Shown: positions 16,133 through 23,835 of the stretch, one piece after another | How the letters are laid out: each line of letters opens with the position of its first letter | Position numbering within the stretch: position 1 is the stretch's first letter | NCBI GenBank assembly: GCA_039679375.1 | Contig: JBDKVA010000195.1 | Coordinates: 1 to 50,379 of the forward strand | Origin: JBDKVA01 sp039679375 | GTDB lineage: Bacteria; Bacillota; Clostridia; Acetivibrionales; DTU013 | Direction of reading: 5' to 3' | DNA: 50,379 nucleotides | Notes under the pieces: generated by a model | What the model saw: the letters and a program-made list of their open reading frames with translations, nothing else | The model's database searches: none | Told to the model about the DNA's origin: nothing | Made by a program: the position numbers and the translations under genes

Positions 16133-16184
16133 CATTTGTTTTGATTGATATAGCAAAATCTATTTTATAAGAGAGGTAAATGAT

Positions 16185-18656
16185 ATGCCAAAAACACAGT
16201 ATGTTGACCCGGTTGAAATCAGGAAAAGCGGTTGGATCAAATTTAATGACATTCCGGTCAACCAGTATAGCAAAACGATCAAGGAGGAAAAGGAAAATTT
16301 CTCTAAGGAGGACTTCCTCCGTATCTACAGGGATATGACCATTATCCGTGAGTTTGAATCCATGCTCACATCGATTAAAACGACAAACGAATATAACGGG
16401 ATCACCTACAATTATCCCGGACCTGCCCACCTTTCGCTGGGACAGGAGGCTTCATCCGTCGGACAGGCCTATATCCTCGACAGGGATGACTATATATTCG
16501 GCTCTCATAGAAGTCATGGAGAAATTCTTGCAAAAGGGTTGTCCGCTATTGAAAAGCTTAGTGATAAGGATTTGCTTGAAATTATGGAGAAATTCTTTGA
16601 CGGAGCGATCCTCAGGGTAGTGGAGGGCAAACAGAAGGAAAAGAATAACGTAAAGGAGCTTGCTGTTGACTTCCTGCTTTATGGAACACTTGCTGAGATT
16701 TTTTCAAGGCAAACAGGTTTTCACAAAGGGTTGGGCGGCTCGATGCATACCTTCTTCACACCGTTTGGCATCTACCCCAATAATGCGATCGTCGGAGGCT
16801 CAGCGGATATTTCCGTAGGCGCTGCGCTTTATAAAAAAGTCAACAAAAAGAAGGGCATTGTCATAGCCAATATCGGTGACGGTTCATTGGGCTGCGGCCC
16901 TGTATGGGAAGGCATATGCCTTGCGACCATGGACCAGTATAAAAAACTGTGGGATGGAGAATACAGGGGCGGACTTCCGCTGATCATCAATGTCTTCAAT
17001 AACCAGTATGGCATGGGAGGCCAGACGCGCGGCGAAACGATGGGCTATGACCTGCTGGCAAGGATCGGCGCAGGCGTCAATCCGGAACAGATGCACGCGG
17101 AAAGGATCGACGGCTACAACCCGCTTGCAGTAATCGACGCCATGAGGCGCAAGAAGAAGATACTGGAGGAAAAAGACGGACCTGTGCTGCTCGATACGAT
17201 CACCTACAGATTCTCCGGCCATTCGCCTTCAGACGCCTCAAGCTACAGGACAAAGGAAGAAATGGACGCCTGGATGCTGCAGGATTCGCTGATCAGCTAT
17301 AAAGAAAACCTGAAAAAGGCCAGAGTGGCAAAGGAAGATGAGTTCAATGCGATATTTGAGAACGCGAGAGAACTGATCACAAAGGCATGCAGACTGGCTA
17401 CCGACGACAGCGTATCGCCGAGGATGAACCTCGTTGCAAACCCAAACCAGATAGGAGATCTCATGTTTTCCAACGAGCGTATGGAAAAGATGGATGACAG
17501 GAAGCCGGAAGTTCTGATGCCAAAGGAAGAGAATCCGAGAGTACAGCAGATAAGCAAGAAGATCCGTTTTGGCATTCAGGACGGGAAGCCAGTTTCAAAG
17601 AACAAGGTTTTTAACTTCAAGGATGGCGTATTTGAAGCCATATTTGATAAATTCTATACGGATCCGACTTTGATTGCATATGGTGAAGAAAACAGAGACT
17701 GGGGCGGAGCCTTTGCAGTATACAGGGGCCTGACCGAAGCGCTGCCCTACCACAGGCTGTTCAATTCTCCCATATCCGAGGGCGCGATCGTCGGTTCTGC
17801 CGTAGGCTACGGAATGAGCGGCGGCAGATGTATTGTCGAATTGATGTACAGCGATTTCATCGGAAGGGCTGGGGATGAAATATTCAACCAGCTGTCCAAA
17901 TGGCAGTCTATGAGCGCAGGGATACTGAAGATGCCAGTTGTTTTAAGGATTTCGGTTGGTTCCAAATATGGTGCGCAGCATTCGCAGGACTGGACTTCAC
18001 TTTGCGCCCATATACCGGGTCTTAAGGTTGTGTTCCCTGCAACGCCATATGATGCAAAGGGTTTGATGAGTTCCGCGCTGATAGGGACTGATCCTGTTGT
18101 ATTCTTTGAAAGCCAGAGGCTTTACGATATAGGGGAGCTGTTCCATACGGAAGGCGTGCCCGAAGGCAATTACGAAATTCCCATAGGCGAGCCGGATATC
18201 AAGAGAAATGGCAAGGACATCACGATCCTGACGATCGGTGCAACTTTGTACCGTGCTCTCGATGCGGCAAAGATGCTTGAGGAGAAATACGGGCTGTCGG
18301 CTGAAGTGATCGATGCAAGATCCATCGTACCCTTCAACTATGACAAGGTCATCGAATCCGTAAAGAAAACAGGTAAAATCATACTTTCGAGCGATGCCTG
18401 CGAGCGCGGATCACACCTTAAGGATATGGCCCAGACCATCAGCGAGCTGGCCTTTGACTACCTGGACGCACCGCCGGTGGTAATTGGCTCGAGAAACTGG
18501 ATCACGCCCGCGCATGAATTGGAAAACTACTTCTTCCCGCAGCCGGATTGGTTCATCGACGCCATTCATGAGAAGATCCTGCCGCTCAAGGGCTATATTG
18601 CAAAGAACAACTTTACCGCAAATGAGCAGGTGAGAAGGAATAAGCTGGGCGTTTGA
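16185..18656 (+). CDS. 2-oxoacid dehydrogenase E1, fused alpha and beta subunits
   Basis: This is a single 823-aa thiamine-diphosphate enzyme joining E1-alpha (about 1-420) and E1-beta (about 480-823). The alpha half has the ThDP motif GDG at 231-233 and NN at 272-273. The 38-residue spacing is longer than the usual 25-30 because of an insertion (DQYKKLWDGEYRG). The beta half shows GEENRDWGGAF, SEGAIVGSAVGYG, QHSQDWTS and the C-terminal HELENYFFP segment. It decarboxylates a 2-oxoacid and transfers the acyl group to E2 lipoate. Fusing alpha and beta is less common in Firmicutes than separate genes. It is the last gene of the E2-E3-E1 group and a terminator follows. The substrate is unresolved. 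Confidence 0.9.
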   Translation: MPKTQYVDPVEIRKSGWIKFNDIPVNQYSKTIKEEKENFSKEDFLRIYRDMTIIREFESMLTSIKTTNEYNGITYNYPGPAHLSLGQEASSVGQAYILDRDDYIFGSHRSHGEILAKGLSAIEKLSDKDLLEIMEKFFDGAILRVVEGKQKEKNNVKELAVDFLLYGTLAEIFSRQTGFHKGLGGSMHTFFTPFGIYPNNAIVGGSADISVGAALYKKVNKKKGIVIANIGDGSLGCGPVWEGICLATMDQYKKLWDGEYRGGLPLIINVFNNQYGMGGQTRGETMGYDLLARIGAGVNPEQMHAERIDGYNPLAVIDAMRRKKKILEEKDGPVLLDTITYRFSGHSPSDASSYRTKEEMDAWMLQDSLISYKENLKKARVAKEDEFNAIFENARELITKACRLATDDSVSPRMNLVANPNQIGDLMFSNERMEKMDDRKPEVLMPKEENPRVQQISKKIRFGIQDGKPVSKNKVFNFKDGVFEAIFDKFYTDPTLIAYGEENRDWGGAFAVYRGLTEALPYHRLFNSPISEGAIVGSAVGYGMSGGRCIVELMYSDFIGRAGDEIFNQLSKWQSMSAGILKMPVVLRISVGSKYGAQHSQDWTSLCAHIPGLKVVFPATPYDAKGLMSSALIGTDPVVFFESQRLYDIGELFHTEGVPEGNYEIPIGEPDIKRNGKDITILTIGATLYRALDAAKMLEEKYGLSAEVIDARSIVPFNYDKVIESVKKTGKIILSSDACERGSHLKDMAQTISELAFDYLDAPPVVIGSRNWITPAHELENYFFPQPDWFIDAIHEKILPLKGYIAKNNFTANEQVRRNKLGV

Positions 18657-18689
18657 TAATAGCAAAAATTAAAAATTAATGAAAAGAGC

Positions 18690-18730
18690 AAAAAAGCCAT
18701 ACAAATTCGAATGATTTTGATGGCTTTTTT
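18690..18730 (+). terminator. Terminator after the E1 gene
   Basis: AAAAAAGCCAT (18690-18700) pairs perfectly with ATGGCTTTTTT (18720-18730) around a 19-nt loop. It ends the E2-E3-E1 transcript. Confidence 0.75.
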
Positions 18731-18759
18731 CATCCCCTTTCCAGGAACTGAATAGTTGT

Positions 18760-18794
18760 AAAAAGAAAAAATGGCTTTTCTTGAGCAAAGCCAT
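18760..18794 (-). terminator. Terminator for the leftward His/Phe-rich gene
   Basis: On the minus strand ATGGCTTT and AAAGCCAT pair around an 8-nt loop (18794-18771), followed by TTTTTCTTTT. It lies 30 bp past the stop of the leftward gene. Confidence 0.7.
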
Positions 18795-18827
18795 GAAAGA
18801 CGGAAGTAATTTTACTTTTCCCGTTTT

Positions 18828-19097
18828 TTAAAAGCCCATAAAAGGATGGAAAAAATGGTGGAACGGGAAAAATGGGTGGAAAAATGGGTGGAACGGGAAA
18901 AATGGGTGGAAAAATGGGTGGAACGGGAAAAAGGGATGAAAACCGGGGAAAAAACCACCGAAACCACCCATACCTATTTGTCTGTCATTAGTAGCATTCA
19001 TAAGCTGACCGTTTTGCCAGGGACAATACCCTGATTGATATCCGTAACTATCACTGGCTAATTGGTAGGGATTATACGAATAGTTATCCTGGTCCAT
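18828..19097 (-). CDS. Small coat-like protein with His-Pro-Phe-Phe tandem repeats
   Basis: This 89-aa protein has a Tyr/Asn/Gln/Ser-rich N-terminal half (YNPYQLASDSYGYQSGYCPW), a Gly/Phe stretch and a C-terminal half built from HPFF and PFHPFF units. The amino-acid repeat reflects a 30-bp DNA tandem repeat. Such compositions are seen in spore-coat or surface-coating proteins of Firmicutes, but I recognise no named family. The ATG has AGGAGG upstream. The regulatory region has a long hairpin (19132-19176) and repeat B. The regular histidines could bind metal. The coat role is a guess from composition only. Confidence 0.7.
   Translation of the reverse strand: MDQDNYSYNPYQLASDSYGYQSGYCPWQNGQLMNATNDRQIGMGGFGGFFPGFHPFFPFHPFFHPFFPFHPFFHPFFPFHHFFHPFMGF
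18844..18935. repeat. 30-bp tandem repeat inside the His/Phe-rich gene
   Basis: A 30-bp unit (GGTGGAACGGGAAAAATGGG plus ten more bases) occurs at 18857-18886 and 18887-18916, with a third partial copy to 18935 and a degenerate one before it. One unit encodes ten residues. There are no unique spacers, so this is not a CRISPR. Confidence 0.85.
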
Positions 19098-19131
19098 ATC
19101 CTTACCTCCTAATATTTTAGAATTATATTAC

Positions 19132-19176
19132 ATAATACGTATCAAATGCAGCGAGGTTACATTTGATACATATTAT
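19132..19176. repeat. 17-bp inverted repeat upstream of the His/Phe-rich gene
   Basis: ATAATACGTATCAAATG (19132-19148) and CATTTGATACATATTAT (19160-19176) pair with one mismatch around 11 bp. It lies 35 bp upstream of the start codon, so it is either a strong hairpin in the leader or an operator. There is no T-run after it. Confidence 0.7.
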
Positions 19177-19191
19177 GTTAATTAAATATTC

Positions 19192-19308
19192 TATATAAGT
19201 TGAACAAATGATTTGAGATAATGGACGAATAAAATTTGTTCAACATCAAATCAAGGTAACACATATGAAAAAACTTGCGATCCCAGTTCTTTTTTTCAAT
19301 GTATATAG
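19192..19308 (-). repeat. 117-bp dispersed repeat, copy B
   Basis: This is the inverted copy of 14627-14742, with about a dozen differences by eye. It is oriented so that its TTCAACTTATATA end faces the leftward His/Phe-rich gene, mirroring copy A and the E3 gene. The two copies flank 4.4 kb carrying E3, E1 and the coat-like gene in inverted orientation. Confidence 0.8.
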
Positions 19309-19359
19309 ATGAAGTATTAGCCAGTATCAAAACATGGTAGACTTCTGAAAAAATGTTCC

Positions 19360-19698
19360 TTATTTAAACTTTAGTTCAGTTTCTAAAGAGTCACTAATGC
19401 TTTTATATACTTTGAACATCATATCGTTAAATAACTTGGAAGCTTTCAAAAACCTATTCACATCAGGTGATTTGAATAGGCTGCCAAATTGTCTGTTAAG
19501 ATCCTGAACCTTCACTTCTATTTCGTTTGCAGAGCTGCTGGAAGAATATATTTCTTTAAGCTTGTTACTAAATTCATTTACATCTTTCCTCAATGATGAG
19601 TTTCTTTCGATTATGTTTTTAGTCTGTATAAGTTCAATAAACTCCCTTGTCGATTTTATAGTATTTATAAAATTGTTTGAACTCTCGTAAAGCCCCAT
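19360..19698 (-). CDS. YlbF/YmcA-family small protein
   Basis: This 112-aa, highly helical protein has polar heptad-like stretches (NNFINTIKSTREFIELIQ, KDVNEFSNKLKEIY). Its C-terminal LFKSPDVNRFLKASKLFNDMM is the most diagnostic segment of the YlbF/YmcA (Com_YlbF) family. In Bacillus these proteins form a complex that modulates RNase Y, competence, biofilm and sporulation decisions. There are no cysteines, although the Fe-S-binding members of the Bacillus complex carry them. The ATG has GAGGTGA upstream. It stands alone in an A+T-rich stretch. The family call rests on pattern similarity and is moderately sure. Confidence 0.6.
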   Translation of the reverse strand: MGLYESSNNFINTIKSTREFIELIQTKNIIERNSSLRKDVNEFSNKLKEIYSSSSSANEIEVKVQDLNRQFGSLFKSPDVNRFLKASKLFNDMMFKVYKSISDSLETELKFK

Positions 19699-19913
19699 AC
19701 TATCACCTCAAATAAACATATAAAAGCCAAATTAATAATAGATAGCTACCATAATAGTATTTTATTCGAGCTTGAATTATTTTGTTACTTTAAAAAAACA
19801 ATAAACGAAAATTTGAATAATATAACTTAACATAATCACTCTATGAAAACAGTGGAATACCAGTTTTGTTCATCTGTCGCTTCTTTAAGAGTATATAATG
19901 GCAATACCCATAA

Positions 19914-19966
19914 AAAATACTCCTCCCTGGTTTATATTGTTAATACTTACCAGAAAAGAGTATTTT
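19914..19966. repeat. Stem-loop in the 19.7-20.1 kb gene-free region
   Basis: AAAATACTC (19914-19922) and GAGTATTTT (19958-19966) pair, and inside them CTGGT pairs with ACCAG. The 465-bp gap between the YlbF-like gene and the peptidase gene otherwise holds only the palindromic element copy at 20068-20163. The hairpin may act as a bidirectional terminator. Confidence 0.4.
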
Positions 19967-20067
19967 CTAACTCTCATACACAAAGTCTTTTACAGTCTCG
20001 CCAGCAGTTTTAATGCAGCTGGCTCAAAATGATGAATTTAGTTTTTCAATAGTTATGCATCCTAGGG

Positions 20068-20163
20068 ATCGTTAAAATATAACTTCCGCTAAACTTTTTC
20101 GAGGAACTGCACTAACCGCTCCATTCCTCAAAAAAGAATCGGAAGTAATATTTTAGCCGACCC
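20068..20163. repeat. Palindromic MITE-like element, copy 1 (after the peptidase gene)
   Basis: The element runs from ATCGTTAAAATATAACTTCC to a near-perfect inverted end (CGGAAGTAATATTTTAGCC). Terminal arms at 20074-20088 and 20140-20154 match with one mismatch. It also contains CTAACCGCTCCATTCC and nested GAGGAA/TTCCTC arms. Copy 2 at 23662-23790 has the same ends and the same internal block. It abuts the stop codon of the peptidase gene. Confidence 0.8.
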
Positions 20164-23100
20164 TTAATTAGCGGTTAATTTTTTTGTTAATTCGCTCATA
20201 ATTGCCTGAATTAATGAAACAGTTACATCTTCCTGAGGGTTAAAGCTCCCATTAGCATCAAGCTTTACAACACCGGAAGCAACAATTGCTTTTACACTAT
20301 TCACGGCCCAGGGGCTAATGCTGGCTATATCAGATATCTTAACCCCGTCGCCGCTAAATTGCATTCCATACAGGCTAGCCAGCCTGTTGACGATAACAGC
20401 GAGCTGTTCCCTCGTAAGCTTATCATTCTCGTAATAATTACCTTTGCCATCACCTTTTAACAGACCCTGTTGTTTTGCAACCTCTATCGGGTTTGGAACA
20501 CCGGCAAGTATTAACTCAAAGAATTGAGCTCTTGTAATGGCTTCATTTGTCTGCTGCCCAAATGAAATGATTGAGTCATACAAATCTTTGCTGGCATTTA
20601 ATTTTTCTGTGCTGCCCACTGTTGAATATGCTCCGTTTTTAATAAAGCCTTCAAACATTGCTGACGAATCTTTAATATCCTGAACCGTTGCAGACTTTAT
20701 TTCACGTAATACCTTTAATTGATCCTCTGAGGTGTTACCCATTAAATAGTTGTTAATAGCATTTGATGCTCCAGCAAGCTCTCCACTCGGGGAAGTATAA
20801 TTGCTGAAGGCTTTCAAAATGTATCTGTCCAGTTCCTCCTGAGTCATATTTATGTTTTTTACAAACTCAGGCAATTCTTTGTACACATCGAATGTTTCCT
20901 TAATATTAGGATCCCGGTATGAGATTAACATAAATCCATTTGAACTAAAGCTTACAATATTATCATAGGCGCCATATCCAAATCTAATTTTAGGTGTTAT
21001 ATAATTCTCGTTAATTACAGATCCGATCGGAATATATTTGCCGTTAAATGTAGTACCCATCTTTTCATATTCAGCAGAAATCATATTATATTGAACAGAA
21101 GTGTCAATTGCTATTCCTTCCTTTAATGCCGGTTTCGGCAATTTTGAGTAGTCCTGTTTCGTTATGGCGTTTGCGGGCAACGCGTCTATTACCGACTTTA
21201 TAGCTCCTTCGTATTTTTTAACACTATTTTCGTTACCGGCAAACATTGTTATCATATTTGTTTTATTCAGTACCAGCTTTTTCACGTCATTTAGCTCAGT
21301 TAACACAGCATTTGGATCGGATTGCAGCGTCTGGTCCAATTGGATCAGAAAATTGTAATAATCCAGGTTAGAAACATAATTTGAATAGTTGCTGCAATCA
21401 TTTGAGAGCGCTAAATTCCGGCTTGCCAACAGATTTACAGGGTTATTTGTTATCTGATTCCTGATATCCGCTATTTGTGATTTTACTACATTTGAAATCG
21501 TGTCACTGTCAGTAAATTCAGTATTCAGCAGCACTTCTTTTACCAGATCCAATTGCTTATCATATTCACCCATCAGACCTATCCAGGATATTGCCAAAAC
21601 TGGAGTGAAATTATTCCAATCCTTCTGAGGTATTGTAGATATGCTAAAGGCCGCCCCATTGAGATATCTGATAAATAATGTATCTAGCTGTTCATTGGTA
21701 TAAGATTCTGTGTCAAGTTTACCAAGCAACCCGGAGTATAGCTGCAAATAATGGAGCTTTTCGATTGGTATAGCCGAAGTATCAAGTAACAGTGAAGTAA
21801 GCCCTGTTTCGCCTACATTTGCCTCTGTTGATATTATTCTTATACCGTCAGACGACAAATTGTCTTTAATATCGTATTTTTTTACTTCTACCGGTAAATC
21901 CGCGACCTTTACTACCTGCAGCTCTTTTACAATATTCTGATCTGCCTGGTCTGTTTCTCTGCTGTTCCACTCATTATATAATTTGGTGTTGCTAACGATC
22001 TTCTCAATTTCCTGCTTGCTCATTGATGCCTTTAGATCCGATAAATACTTCTGCTGCTGCTCAGACTGTTTTTCTGCAAGCCCTGCTTCCGGGATAGTGG
22101 TAACTAAAGCGGCATGGTTATTATTTTGAATATACTTTGTTGTCAAATTCTCCAGATAATCAGCGCTTATCTTGTCGGATATGTTTTTTATATTTTTTAT
22201 CAAATTGTTCAGATAATTTGTATTATCGTAATTTGCCCACATTAAACCCGCAGACATAGATAGATTGACGCCCAGGTTTGCCATTTCAGTCATGTTTGAG
22301 TTGCTGAGCATAACAGCGGATATTACAGCATCAACTGCATCTTTATCAAATCCGTTTTTCATTATAATAATACAATTATCAACCAGCGCCTTGAATTCCT
22401 CCTTCTTATTTTCGTCAGCGCTTTGTGCGGAGAAAGTCAAGACCGGCTGCGTTAAGCTATAATCCAGACTAACGGTAACATTTCCGCCTATTTGTTCTTC
22501 ATGAAATAACTGTTTTAAAGGGGAACCAGCCTGATTTAAAACTGTTGCGAGAATAGTAAGCCCTACAACATCCTCTTCGGAAACGTCAGTTAGAGCATAT
22601 GCATAATCAATTTGTGCCGCATTTTTAGTATTTGAAGCAGCAGCAACAGGAAATTTGAAGGTTTGCTCCGATTTCTGCTGCAACGGTGCTATTTCTCCAT
22701 CCTCTACCTTTACGTCCTTCTTATCAAATTTAGACAGGTAATCATCATTAATCAGCTTCAGGAACTTTGTATAATCAAGATTGCCATAAAGTATCATAAG
22801 CGAATTTGATGGATGATAGTATGTTTTATGTGTATTTATAATCTGTTCATATGTCAGATCCTTTATTTTCTCGGGATCTCCGCCTGAAATATTGGACTGG
22901 ATGCTATTAGGATATAAAACATCCAATACATTATTGCGTGCTGCTGAAGAAATGCTTCCCAATGCGCCCTTCATCTCATTGTAAACTGTTCCATTAATGG
23001 TTAGAGGAGCATTGGCATCGGCCATTTCATACCTCCATGCCTCTCTTAAGAAAATATTCTTATCATTATACACTGATGGATTATATACGCAATCCATGTA

Positions 23101-23571
23101 TACGTCAGTCAGCTTTAACAGCTGCGTTTCACTCATCGATGATACTGGGTACGAGGTATATGTTTGTGATGTGAATGCATTTATAAATGTACTATATGTC
23201 TGATTTGCAATTGTAAATAAGACGTTTTTTAATGGATACTTTTGTGAACCTGATACTGATATATGTTCTAATATGTGATTTGCTCCCGTGTCGTTAACAG
23301 CAGGTGTTTTAAAGGAAATATCAAATGATCTGTCAATATCTTTATTCTGTATGTACAAAAGCTTTGCCCCCGTTTTCTCATGCTCAAACAAAACGGTTTT
23401 TGAATGGATCAGTTCCATATTGCCCACTTCGATTGCTTTAAAACCGGAGATAACCTCCCCTGTCTGTGGAAGTGGTTTAAGATCGGTTTCCGCAGCGTTT
23501 ACAGGCGCTAACTGTAAACACATGCCCAGAATTAAAATAAGCGCTAACGTTAGTGAAAAAAATTTCTTCAT
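20164..23571 (-). CDS. Secreted M16C-type zinc metallopeptidase with C-terminal SLH-like domain
   Basis: This 1135-aa protein has a signal peptide (Lys residues, hydrophobic core, VNAAE cleavage area near residue 27). The M16 inverted zinc motif is His99-xx-Glu102-His103 (HILEH), and the third ligand is Glu199 in YNEMKG. Four M16-like lobes follow, as in presequence-protease/insulinase-type M16C enzymes, which degrade peptides inside a closed chamber. From about residue 1015 the tail resembles SLH modules (GLLKGDGKGNYYENDKLTREQLAVIV and ISDIASISPWAVNSVKAIVASGVV), suggesting anchoring to the cell wall. Most M16C enzymes are cytosolic or organellar, so an exported, wall-bound version is notable. 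The gene is bracketed by two copies of a palindromic element and is A+T-richer than the genes to its left. Confidence 0.9.
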   Translation of the reverse strand: MKKFFSLTLALILILGMCLQLAPVNAAETDLKPLPQTGEVISGFKAIEVGNMELIHSKTVLFEHEKTGAKLLYIQNKDIDRSFDISFKTPAVNDTGANHILEHISVSGSQKYPLKNVLFTIANQTYSTFINAFTSQTYTSYPVSSMSETQLLKLTDVYMDCVYNPSVYNDKNIFLREAWRYEMADANAPLTINGTVYNEMKGALGSISSAARNNVLDVLYPNSIQSNISGGDPEKIKDLTYEQIINTHKTYYHPSNSLMILYGNLDYTKFLKLINDDYLSKFDKKDVKVEDGEIAPLQQKSEQTFKFPVAAASNTKNAAQIDYAYALTDVSEEDVVGLTILATVLNQAGSPLKQLFHEEQIGGNVTVSLDYSLTQPVLTFSAQSADENKKEEFKALVDNCIIIMKNGFDKDAVDAVISAVMLSNSNMTEMANLGVNLSMSAGLMWANYDNTNYLNNLIKNIKNISDKISADYLENLTTKYIQNNNHAALVTTIPEAGLAEKQSEQQQKYLSDLKASMSKQEIEKIVSNTKLYNEWNSRETDQADQNIVKELQVVKVADLPVEVKKYDIKDNLSSDGIRIISTEANVGETGLTSLLLDTSAIPIEKLHYLQLYSGLLGKLDTESYTNEQLDTLFIRYLNGAAFSISTIPQKDWNNFTPVLAISWIGLMGEYDKQLDLVKEVLLNTEFTDSDTISNVVKSQIADIRNQITNNPVNLLASRNLALSNDCSNYSNYVSNLDYYNFLIQLDQTLQSDPNAVLTELNDVKKLVLNKTNMITMFAGNENSVKKYEGAIKSVIDALPANAITKQDYSKLPKPALKEGIAIDTSVQYNMISAEYEKMGTTFNGKYIPIGSVINENYITPKIRFGYGAYDNIVSFSSNGFMLISYRDPNIKETFDVYKELPEFVKNINMTQEELDRYILKAFSNYTSPSGELAGASNAINNYLMGNTSEDQLKVLREIKSATVQDIKDSSAMFEGFIKNGAYSTVGSTEKLNASKDLYDSIISFGQQTNEAITRAQFFELILAGVPNPIEVAKQQGLLKGDGKGNYYENDKLTREQLAVIVNRLASLYGMQFSGDGVKISDIASISPWAVNSVKAIVASGVVKLDANGSFNPQEDVTVSLIQAIMSELTKKLTAN

Positions 23572-23661
23572 TTTTTCAGTCTCCTTTTTTTGAACTTGTT
23601 TACTTCAATTAACTTTTTAGGCATATACAATTATACGGAGCATTATTTTTATTGTTTAGGC

Positions 23662-23790
23662 ATCGTTAAAATATAACTTCCGCTAATCTTTTCCCGAGAA
23701 CATACCGGCCAATTTCCTTGTAGGAAATTGCCGGGGACTAACCGCTCCATTCCCCGTAAATGAAGCGGAAGTAATATTTTAGCCGAGCCT
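23662..23790. repeat. Palindromic MITE-like element, copy 2 (before the peptidase gene)
   Basis: The ends are the same as copy 1, and the terminal arms at 23668-23684 and 23764-23780 match with one mismatch. The shared internal block is CTAACCGCTCCATTCC. This copy has an extra internal stem (CCGGCCAATTTCC/GGAAATTGCCGG). It lies in the same orientation as copy 1. Confidence 0.8.
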
Positions 23791-23835
23791 TCAATAATTT
23801 TCAACATCATATATTTTACATATAGAAAATCAATA

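Noticed and set aside
15185..16156. Long open frame on the minus strand inside the E3 gene
   Set aside because: It is the antisense shadow of a gene with full FAD, NAD and disulfide motifs; it has no ribosome site and a random composition.
18844..18935. Short regularly spaced repeats resembling a CRISPR
   Set aside because: The 30-bp units follow each other without unique spacers and lie in frame within a coding gene.
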